DNA of 8,814 nt from Flavobacterium sp. (lineage in GTDB: Bacteria > Bacteroidota > Bacteroidia > Flavobacteriales > Flavobacteriaceae): contig JAAURU010000126.1 of the NCBI GenBank assembly GCA_012032075.1, forward strand, positions 1 to 8,814. Direction: 5' to 3'. Positions 1 to 7,188 of this stretch are shown piece by piece; the first letter of the stretch is position 1, and every line of letters starts with the position of its first letter. A program made the translations under genes and the position numbers. A model generated the notes under the pieces. The model saw only the letters and a list, made by a program, of their open reading frames with translations, ran no database searches and was not told the DNA's origin.

Positions 1-411
1 ATTCTCTACTCATCTGAACAGCTTGACTTCCTGTGTGGATTTTTACATCACTAAAATCAGTGCCAAACGGGTTTCCATGAAATTTTTTGTTCCATGATCT
101 AAGCTACTCCCAACTCCACGTGAACTATTAATCTGACTTTCTACATGGTTTGGTGCAGGACCTCCACTTTCATTATTTGAAGCACGTTGAATTAATGGAG
201 TTATGCTTTCAGCTAAAGATTTTTTTTGAATTTTTTCTTCTTGTTCGCAAGCGGTACATTTCCTTTGTACTAATGCTCCAGTATTTGAAACGTTATCTTG
301 TGAAGGCTCACTCATTCGCATGACTTTATTAGCCATGTTATCTGCTTCAACTTCATAAACATCATTGGTTGAGCCAACACTCAATTTCTTTTGAATAGTT
401 GGCTTGAAGAA
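1..411 (-). repeat. Duplicated DUF4157 leader, copy B (pairs with 1989-2397)
   Basis: This stretch aligns base by base with 1989-2397 and encodes the shared leader of the two DUF4157 genes. Its length differs by one extra codon (EQEE against EEE after the cysteine pair) and one lost base at about 64. The match begins at the FFKPTIQKK codons, stops sharply upstream of them, and runs off the left edge. Blocks such as 195-240 are almost unchanged, so the copies are either recently duplicated or kept alike by gene conversion. Confidence 0.85.
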
Positions 412-465
412 TGTTTTTCCTTGTTGAGAGATTGTGTTCTTTTCCTTAAATAGATTTGTTTTCAT
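1..465 (-). CDS. DUF4157-domain protein (second cargo/effector paralogue), 3' end beyond window, one frameshift
   Basis: The gene starts at ATG 465-463 and reads leftward off the window edge. Its first 18 or so residues are unique. From FFKPTIQKKLS (residue 19) onward it is nearly identical to the leader of the DUF4157 protein at 1039-2451, including the QRKCTAC pair of cysteines (C70, C73) and the [IV]Q[KR] motifs. The open frame stops after 140 residues (stop 43-45). At about 64-67 the copy has lost one base relative to its paralogue. Restoring it gives METRFGTDFSDVKIHTGSQ, the expected entry into the DUF4157 fold, and the frame stays open to base 1. The HExxH helix and any C-terminal effector domain lie outside the window, so its activity cannot be read. 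By family it should be eCIS cargo or a cargo-associated protein; that is inference from context. I cannot tell whether the lost base is biological or an assembly error. Confidence 0.85.
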
Positions 466-507
466 CTTATTAAACTTTTTTTAAAGTTTTTATGAAAGCG
501 TTAACTT

Positions 508-967
508 TTATTTTTTTACATAAATAGTGAATTCATTAGAATAAGCATATTCTTGCCATAACATTACATTTTCCTCGACTAACTTATTACTATAATATTT
601 AATTTTTGGTGTAAAACCATATCCGAATTTTGCTACTAGAGTATAATAACCCTCTTCAAGTTCTAAAAATGAATTTTTATTCCATATAGTATTTAACTTA
701 TAAGGCCACTCAAACATATTGCTTTTAAAATATGTTTTCGTGAGGTTTAATCCTTTTTAATTTTGGAAGAAAATAATCAAAAACTCTAACATTTTCAATC
801 ATTAACTCTCTAGCAAATGAAATCTCAAAATAGTCTTCTTTTTTTTTCCATACCATCCAGTTATCAGAAACCAACCAGATGCTTCTTTCAAAATGATTAC
901 AAATTTTAAATTTAATCTCATTTTTAAGATTCGAAAAATCATTAGAAACTACTTCAATGCGAATCAT
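508..967 (-). CDS. Small hypothetical protein (~152 aa after repair), candidate immunity/inhibitor; one frameshift
   Basis: I do not recognise the family. ATG 967-965 opens a frame that ends at a stop at 725-727 (80 codons). A second frame runs to a stop at 508-510; its first ATG is at 717, but it is open back to a stop codon lying directly on a T5 run at 754-758. Removing one base from that run joins them into one protein of about 152 residues, with PKLK leading into GLNLTKTYFKSNMFEW. It has no signal peptide or membrane segment. It is rich in aromatics and in alternating hydrophobic/polar stretches (RSIWLVSDNWMVWKK, EEGYYTLVAKFGYG), which suggests a beta-sandwich. It sits about 70 bases after the effector gene at 1039-2451 and 42 bases before the next DUF4157 gene, the usual place for an immunity protein or inhibitor. 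That role is inference from position and size only. The alternative is two separate small genes. Confidence 0.6.
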
Positions 968-982
968 AATATTTCATTTAAT

Positions 983-1009
983 AAAAAGTTAATATTCTAG
1001 CAACTTTTT
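983..1009 (-). terminator. Weak hairpin between effector and candidate immunity gene
   Basis: Arms AAAAAGTT (983-990) and AACTTTTT (1002-1009) are perfect inverted complements around an 11-base loop, in the 71-base gap after the effector stop. The stem has only one G-C pair and there is no GC-rich core, so at best it is a weak attenuator or terminator. In DNA this AT-rich such stems arise by chance. Confidence 0.2.
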
Positions 1010-1038
1010 TTATGCAATAAATAATTACAAAATAAAAA

Positions 1039-2451
1039 TTATGGTGGTAACACTTCTCCAACTCTAATCGGAATATTATCACTAATTCTATATCTTGTAC
1101 CATTTAATCTATTATATTCTCTTCTCCAAATTCTACATGCTTGTAGATAACTACTCATTGTAGCACTTCTTCTTGATGCAGTTGTCCCAATTGGGTGCGA
1201 AAAAGATTCTCCACAGTAAGGTTGTCTATGTGTTCCTCTTCTTGTAATCGAATGTTCATCTCTTATTAAATTCTCCCTTTCAACTGTAGCTTGATGTCCT
1301 CCTCTACCTCTCGGTGAAGTATCATCTAATCCAGCATCCCCTTTGTTTCCAAGCCAAGCATGACCACATAATTCATGTCCTAAAACTAACCAAGGATCAA
1401 TGTCATTAAATCCACCAGATGCTGTAACAGCACCCCATAATGTAGGACTATTCGGGGATGGTGCAGTTACTTCACCACCTGAACCAACTGAACCAACTGT
1501 AGTGGCTAGAGTATTGTTATCAAATAGTGTATGTGGCCAACTGCTATCATCGATTGTAATTCTCCAGCTATTAGGAGAACTTACTATGTCACATATACAT
1601 CCGCATCCAACTGGAGTAGTTGATAAAGAAGAAAACGAAGGAATTTCAAAACCAAAAGGTAAGGAAATAGGTGTGCAAAATGATGTTGGTATGGAAACAT
1701 CTCCACTAGAAGAAATAGAAACACCACCACTAGGACACATTGTATTTAAATAATTCAATACTGTAGCGCTATTTGTTTGAACTAATCCTCTACCTGTTGG
1801 GTTTGGTATCAAATTAGTGGGTGAAGTCACAGATAATCTTCTAGAAATTAAAGAACCCTTGCTCCCCGACTGCTGAACTGTATGCGTCAATTCATGAGCT
1901 AATAAATGTTTCCCACTATCTGAATTTGGACTGTATTTTCCTTCATTAAAATAAATATCGTTACCCACTGTAAAAGCTTGTGCATTTAATTCTTTACTCA
2001 TTTGAACAGCTTGACTTCCTGTGTGAATTTTTACATCTGAAAAATCAGTGCCGAAACGACTTTCCATGAAATTTTTTGTTCCATTATCTAAGCTACTTCC
2101 ACTGCCACGAGAACTGTTGATTTGACTTTCAACATGACTAGGTGCATGACCACCACTTTCAGCATTTGAAGCACGTTGAATTAATGGAGTTATACTTTCA
2201 GCTAAAGATTTTTTTTGAATTTTTTCTTCTTCGCAAGCTGCACATTTACGTTGGACTAATGCTCCTGTATGAGAAACGTTTTGTTGTGAAGGCTCACTCA
2301 TTCGCATGACTTTATTAGCCATGTTATCTGCTTCTACTTCATAAGAATCGTTAGCCGAGCCAATACTCAATTTCTTTTGAATGGTAGGTTTAAAAAACGA
2401 ACTACCTTTTGTAGTTGTTTTATTTTCTCTCTGTAACATCGCTCTTTCCAT
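1039..2451 (-). CDS. DUF4157-domain protein with C-terminal HExxxH metallopeptidase-like domain, putative eCIS effector (470 aa)
   Basis: This is an intact 470-residue protein. The start ATG 2451-2449 is preferred over the in-frame ATG at 2439 because it aligns residue for residue with the start of the paralogue at 465. Residues 19-55 are a polar leader (FFKPTIQKKLS, YEVEADNMANKVMRM), followed by a C70-A-A-C73 pair. Residues 126-195 are DUF4157: the FGTDFSDVKIHTGSQA entry, then NAQAFTVGNDIYF, then the zinc-type helix AHELTHTVQQ with HExxH at 186-190. After an RR at 204-205 comes an unrelated C-terminal region with a CGCIC cluster (283-287) and a second metal-site-like motif, LGHELCGHAW (H359, E360, H364), with VERENLIRDEH at 390-400 as a possible third-ligand helix. 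DUF4157 is a common eCIS-associated domain, often carrying variable C-terminal toxin domains, so I read this as cargo. There is no signal peptide, consistent with loading into an injection particle. It starts 17 bases after the repaired tape-measure stop, so it is probably co-transcribed. Its proteolytic activity and target are unknown. Confidence 0.88.
   Translation of the reverse strand: MERAMLQRENKTTTKGSSFFKPTIQKKLSIGSANDSYEVEADNMANKVMRMSEPSQQNVSHTGALVQRKCAACEEEKIQKKSLAESITPLIQRASNAESGGHAPSHVESQINSSRGSGSSLDNGTKNFMESRFGTDFSDVKIHTGSQAVQMSKELNAQAFTVGNDIYFNEGKYSPNSDSGKHLLAHELTHTVQQSGSKGSLISRRLSVTSPTNLIPNPTGRGLVQTNSATVLNYLNTMCPSGGVSISSSGDVSIPTSFCTPISLPFGFEIPSFSSLSTTPVGCGCICDIVSSPNSWRITIDDSSWPHTLFDNNTLATTVGSVGSGGEVTAPSPNSPTLWGAVTASGGFNDIDPWLVLGHELCGHAWLGNKGDAGLDDTSPRGRGGHQATVERENLIRDEHSITRRGTHRQPYCGESFSHPIGTTASRRSATMSSYLQACRIWRREYNRLNGTRYRISDNIPIRVGEVLPP
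1989..2397 (-). repeat. Duplicated DUF4157 leader, copy A (pairs with 1-411)
   Basis: This is the same repeat inside the intact 470-residue gene, covering residues 19 to about 154. The first 18 codons, upstream of the match, are unrelated between copies. The repeat therefore covers the module that both cargo proteins share and ends inside or beyond DUF4157 at the window edge of the other copy. Confidence 0.85.
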
Positions 2452-2468
2452 ACAAATCCATTTTTAAT

Positions 2469-3951
2469 TTAACTCCAATGACAGTTTAAATAATTCTCCA
2501 TCCATGGTGTTTGTATCATTCCTATCCCCCATGGTAATTGCTCTAATAAAATATCAACTCCTTTATCTTCAACCCACAATTCAAATTCATTTTCTTTGAC
2601 TAATTCTAGTTTTGCTTCTCTTTGCAAAAAGTTTGCTGAAGTGCTTCAATTGATGAAGCACTCATTGGCTTCCAATATTCTTTTACTGCTTCAAGTAAAT
2701 CGTTGCATTTTTGTTTCTCCTTTTCTGTGATTTTTAATTTCACATTGACAACCTCATCATTCGAAAAGCCACATAGAATCTTATTTAAAATTAAATCGCT
2801 TTCTTGAATTATTTCTTCTGAATCAATTAAATACTGTGTTAATAGAATCGCTTTATGTTGTCTTATTTTCTTTATCCAAATACCTTGATTGTCGCATAGC
2901 TCCAATTGTTCAAAAAGTGATTTCAAGAAAGGGTGGAAGATTACTAATCCAGCATTATTAATATAATGACTATTTCCAATGTTTGTTTCTTTAGTAACAC
3001 TATTTGACGAAACGGTTTCGGCTTGAAAATTGCTTTCTATATTTTTAAATTTGTTTTCAGTAATAGTAAGTTCTTTAATACTAGTCTTTATTTTTTCAAA
3101 GAAACTTTTAGTATGATTTGAAATAGTTTCTGAAGTATTGAATTTGCTTTCCAAAATAAATTGGCAAACTAAACTTAATTCTTGCGTTTTTATTTCAAAA
3201 AATCTTGAGACAATTTAACGAAATCTTTATAAAGGGTAACTTTTGAAACTCCTTTATTTTCTATATATACAATCCAAGTTGCTAATTCTATCCATTGTTT
3301 TTTAATACACTATTACTATTAACTTTTTTTGTTATTTTCCCAATTTCTTCATTTTGAATATTTTTATTATCAAAAAGAGAAGCTAAAAATGAAGCTAATT
3401 CATAAGGAAAATGAGTTGCTTTTTTGAACTATTCCTTTGAAAAAATTAGGAATAGTAAAAATCCAGCGAAGCATATAGTTTCTATTATTTTCAAAAAATA
3501 AAACCAACTCATTGATAAAATTTTCTGTTACTTCAATTTCATAAACTAGCTTTTCTAAATCTTTTGAAATAGTATTTTCAAGAATATTTCCAGTCTTTAA
3601 AAATTCGAAAAATAAATCTTCAGCATGATTGTTATTTGAAATAAAATTATAGCTCTTTACCTCTTTTTCTAATGCCTCTAAAAATTGGTTTTGTTTCAAA
3701 TAAGCTTCAATTTGAGTGAGACTTTTTTGAGCTATTTCTTCTTTCCAATATTTCTTTGGAATTGCTGGTAATTCAATAGCCAATGTATCTATAGCTAATG
3801 TATGTTTTTTAGAATCGTATTTATTAAACAATTTTTCTAGTTTTGGATAAAACTCTTTCTCTAGCAACATACTTAATTGATTGTTTATTTCTTTCCCAAA
3901 TTCTTGAGAAGAACATTGAATATCAAAAGTATGTTGTTGAATGAGATGCAT
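2469..3951 (-). CDS. Contractile injection system tape measure family protein (CIS_TMP), ~494 aa, broken by four single-base shifts
   Basis: The start is ATG 3951-3949 and the repaired stop is TAA 2471-2469. The N-terminal part (residues 1-90) shows the family pattern: IQQHTFDIQCSS, then HTLAIDTLAIELPAIPKKYW. The C-terminal part carries NAGLVIFHPFLKSLF (about 333), LILNKILCGF, and the family end ILLEQLPWGIGMIQTPWM (about 468-485). As given, the gene is open only at 3951-3400 and 3154-2606. The intervening and terminal segments are coding in other frames. Four run-length changes repair it: one base too many in T6 at 3420-3425, and one too few in T6 at 3298-3303, in A6 at 3197-3202 and in A5 at 2626-2630. 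The repaired middle reads ATHFPYELASFLASLF and QWIELATWIVYIEN. The family name says tape measure, the ruler for tube length; for Bacteroidota homologues this role is mostly by annotation. It is preceded by the 230-residue gene (6-base gap) and followed at once by the DUF4157 cargo gene. Confidence 0.88.
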
Positions 3952-3957
3952 TGTTTA

Positions 3958-4650
3958 TTATTTTTGACTAAACAATTGATTAAAAAAAGCTATTAAATCT
4001 TTCTCTGTTGGTTCTGAAGTCTTTGCTCTTGGTCCAGCTGCTACATTAATGTTACCATTTGTACTTACATTATCTATAAGTGATTCATCAAACTTTTGAG
4101 TGTGCATGGATATTGATGTAGAAATTACACCCGTTCTTAAATTTGGTACAGATATAAGCAATACATTATTAAAATCACTAAACTTTCTTGCTAAAGCTAT
4201 AACTAATGGCCCTTGAGCTAATTCATTTCCATAAAGTGGAATAGTATAAATTAAAAAATTTCTATCGTCTACTAAAGGAATTATTCCATTACCTTGATTT
4301 CCTGCCAATAAATTAAAATTTTCAATTGTAAACATTCCAACTGTTTGATTAAATGGAACTATAAATATAGTTTGATTTGAATCTGCTGGATTAGAATTAG
4401 GTATAGGTTTAACAAATAAAGTCATATTTGCTGTTTCTCCTTTTATCCCTTTAATAGAAAAAAATAATTTTTTATCATTTGTAGTACTAGAAATTGCACT
4501 AGCAGAAAATATATGAAAAGGTTCTAAACTAGGTTGATTTTCTGTATAATTTAATAGTTCTGTTAAAACATCTCTAACCTCAGCAGCAGAGTTGTTTCCC
4601 CTGTCATTAATTGCTGTGATTTTTGTTTCTACTGAGTTTCTCGTTGCCAT
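3958..4650 (-). CDS. Hypothetical protein of eCIS operon, 230 aa, unrecognised
   Basis: This is an intact frame from ATG 4650-4648 to TAA 3960-3958. It lies 20 bases after the preceding gene and 6 bases before the tape-measure gene, so it is almost certainly in the operon. I do not recognise the family. The N-terminus (residues 1-38) is a predicted amphipathic helical segment, KITAINDRGNNSAAEVRDVL, of a kind I associate with N-terminal attachment segments of phage-tail or fibre-like proteins in Bacteroidota; this resemblance is an impression. Residues 45-180 are beta-rich and alternate hydrophobic and polar residues (KLFFSIKGIKGETANMTLFV, QTIFIVPFNQTVGMFTI, FNNVLLISVPNL). Residues 195-215 are low-complexity (NVSTNGNINVAAGPRAKTS), and a short helix, EKDLIAFFNQLFSQK, ends the protein. 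It has no signal peptide, no membrane helix and no catalytic motif. It could be a structural accessory, fibre or adaptor of the particle. It is notable as one of only two genes here with no frame damage. Confidence 0.85.
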   Translation of the reverse strand: MATRNSVETKITAINDRGNNSAAEVRDVLTELLNYTENQPSLEPFHIFSASAISSTTNDKKLFFSIKGIKGETANMTLFVKPIPNSNPADSNQTIFIVPFNQTVGMFTIENFNLLAGNQGNGIIPLVDDRNFLIYTIPLYGNELAQGPLVIALARKFSDFNNVLLISVPNLRTGVISTSISMHTQKFDESLIDNVSTNGNINVAAGPRAKTSEPTEKDLIAFFNQLFSQK

Positions 4651-4670
4651 AATGTTATTTTTAATGTTAT

Positions 4671-7179
4671 TTAATTTGTGTTAAAATCGTCTGAATTGAA
4701 ATCATTTGGATCAAAATCTCCAATTGTTTGCTGTTGATTACCTATAATTATATTAATATTACCACCCTCTGAACAGCATAAATAAGGAATATAAAAGTCG
4801 GCTAAAATTACTTTTTCAGGAATTGAATTTTCATTTGATACTGTTATTGCTTCGAATTGTAAAAGTGAACTAAGATTACCAATAAAGAAATCTTGCATGT
4901 GTTTAGGATAATTTGTCGAAAGATTATAACTCGCTAATTTTATCAAGTTATCTTTAATACTTTCTGTTTGTTCTTTACAATCTTTTAAAGTTTTAGGATT
5001 ATAAGGTAGTACTTTATCAAAATTAGTTTTAGTTAATAAAACTGTTGCTGTAATTTCATCTTTTATGGATTGAGAACCAGGCCCTAAATTTATTGCTGTA
5101 TTGTAATTTGTTATTGTAGTTAATAACGCTAACTGTTTTGGAGGAATAGCAGTTTTTTTAAATATACTACTGTCAGAATAAACAAGTATAAAAGTTCCTC
5201 CTTTTGTTACTCCAGCTTTGTGCTCGAATCCTTTGTTTTTTTGTAAAAAAGTAGAAAGAAATAACTCTTTATAAATAACATCCCATCTTTTAAACGCTTC
5301 ATTATAGATTACAGTAAAAGGATCTTCTAAAAATAGTTCATTTATCTCATCTAAATGATCAATTAGATCTTCTGCAATGACTGATAAACTAGTTCTATTT
5401 AATGTTAAACAAAATCTGTGAAATAAGAAAAGAATATTTAGGTTTTTAAAAATTTCATAAAAACTCTTATAGTTAGATAAAAACTCGGTTAAATCATCGG
5501 TTAAAAGTGTTTTTACTTCGTTTAAAATGTTTTTAAGTGAAGCTATTGTGGCATCAGTCATTAGAGACTCTGCAATAATCTTAGTTTTATTTAAAGTTAT
5601 CCAGTTTATAACAGCTTGTGTACTATTAAAAACCTTTGTTCGCGACATATCATAATCCAATTCTAAATCGTCCCAATCCCCTTGATGTTTTGTAATATCT
5701 ACTTCTTTCCCCACAAAAGACTGTGCATTTAAAGCTATGACTTTAAACGGTAAATTATAATTGTCCTTAAGAGTTGTTAATTCTGTTATAGCTTCTTGAT
5801 AGTTTTTACCTATATGTCCTTCAATTCTAAAGAAATTATAAGGTTCAATGTCAAATAATAAAGGCTCTTTTACTTCTTGTTTATTAGTGTAATTTGGAAT
5901 TGTGGAATGATAAGAAAGAATGGTATCATTTTCCTCTTTTACTGTTAATTTTGGATTCCACTTTTTATTCAACTCTAGAATAGAATTATAATAAAAAAGG
6001 AATGGCTTTTTCTGTTAATGCTAATTTTCCTATAGAAGAAGGTGTAACTTTTATTGCATTAGTTTTTGGAATTTCAAAAGATGAAATTATAGCTGCTAAT
6101 TTTTCAAACAAAAGGGTTAATTCTTTTCGTTTTGTATTTTCCTCCTCAACTCCATTCAAAGTTTTAATAAATGGTGTTCTATAGACTGTTTTATCTGCTG
6201 AATTTCCTCCTAAAACTACATGAAAAGGAAATAACCCTTCAGCTACACAACATAAACTAGGATTAACTTCTTGGAATGTGATAATTTCGTTATACGTTTC
6301 AGTAATATCAAATATCCAATCCCAAACATATTGTATGTTTACACTCTCTTTATACATTTCGACAGTAGCTTCAATCTTAGCTTTACTATTTTCTAAAACG
6401 GTAAGATTGATTCCTTGTGGTAATTGACTTTTAAAATCATTATAAACTTTTTTAATTGCTGTAGCTGTGCTTGTTAAGAAAGTATCTTTGTGTACTTTAT
6501 TAAAACCATCAAGAACATTTGTTGCAGTAATTATATTTTTATAGGGAACATTATATCTTGGAAATGTTATTTTTGAATACTTTTCGGGTAACTGATATTC
6601 TGTAAGTAAAACTGAAGTTAATTCGGATATTGGTACAACTAAAGGTCGAATGTTAAATTCCATTCTTTTTCCTTTATCATCACAATTTGTAGTAACACAA
6701 TTCTTCTGGTCAACTAAAGTGACTTCCAAAAAAAGTAGGATTACTTTATCATTAAAAAAGTTATTAGGAATTTGTTTTTTATCTTCATTAGTAGCATCAG
6801 TTGGAAGTAATTCAAAACATTTTTTTTATTGGCTCATACTTATTAGCATATTTAAAAATATATCTAAATATGGTTCTCTAGTGTAATCCGCTTTTAAAAA
6901 TTGGTCTGAGATTTCAAAATCATGGTATTGAGTAAGCGTTGTTTCTTTCCAATTAATTTGAAATCCTAAAGAAGTAGTAGCTGTTCCACAGGCTATTTTT
7001 ACACTATTTGCAGAAGGAAAAGAAAGTTCTAATCCACAAATAATTCCTAAACCAATTAGGTTTTTTCGCGTTATGCGATCTTGTTCTTCTAAATGACTTA
7101 CTAGTAAATTTAATTCCTTTTGACTTAGCACTTGATCGGCTTCAAAAACTGGATAAATAGAGGTGTTATATGCTTCCAT
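4671..7179 (-). CDS. Large conserved eCIS-associated protein (~835 aa), interrupted by an internal stop/frame flip and one frameshift
   Basis: The start is ATG 7179-7177, 9 bases after the stop of the preceding gene, and the stop is TAA 4673-4671. Landmarks, in repaired numbering, match a conserved but uncharacterised protein of eCIS loci: YPVFEADQVLSQKELN (9-24), NLIGLGIICGLE (40-51), NCDDKGK (165-171), LCCVAEGLFPFH (309-320), KAIPFYY, DIEPYNFFRIEGHIGK (443-458) and DFYIPYLCCSE (794-804). As given it falls into three open pieces: 7179-6826, a middle frame in which 6825-5986 stays open, and a last frame read down to 4671. The stop at 6826-6828 is in frame, but reading 6828-6853 in another frame gives FKYANKYEPIKK, so two compensating length changes (A5 at 6854-6858, T8 at 6820-6827) probably hide here. 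One extra A in A6 at 5993-5998 explains the last break. The apparent starts at 6729 and 5972 are internal TTG codons, not real starts. Its role is unknown, probably particle structure or assembly. The acidic tail repeats DFNxxDFN. Confidence 0.85.
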
Positions 7180-7188
7180 GATGTTTTT

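Noticed and set aside
472..489. Inverted repeat AAACTTT / AAAGTTT before the second DUF4157 gene
   Set aside because: The stem is almost all A-T with one G-C pair in a very AT-rich gap. It is within chance expectation and does not support a terminator or operator.
968..1038. Possible Bacteroidota-type promoter (TAnnTTTG) before the small gene
   Set aside because: Only a partial match (TATTTTG) is present, without a spaced -33 element. The gap is consistent with ordinary within-operon spacing.
1400..1753. Plus-strand open frame of 117 codons inside the DUF4157 effector gene
   Set aside because: It lies wholly antisense to a well-supported coding region with recognisable motifs. Its translation is low-complexity with no family resemblance.
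2439..2451. Alternative start at ATG 2439 for the effector
   Set aside because: The paralogue at 465 aligns in length to the ATG at 2451, so the first ATG is preferred.
3155..3399. Possible non-coding or regulatory gap of about 245 bases
   Set aside because: It is coding for the tape-measure protein in two other frames once run lengths are repaired.
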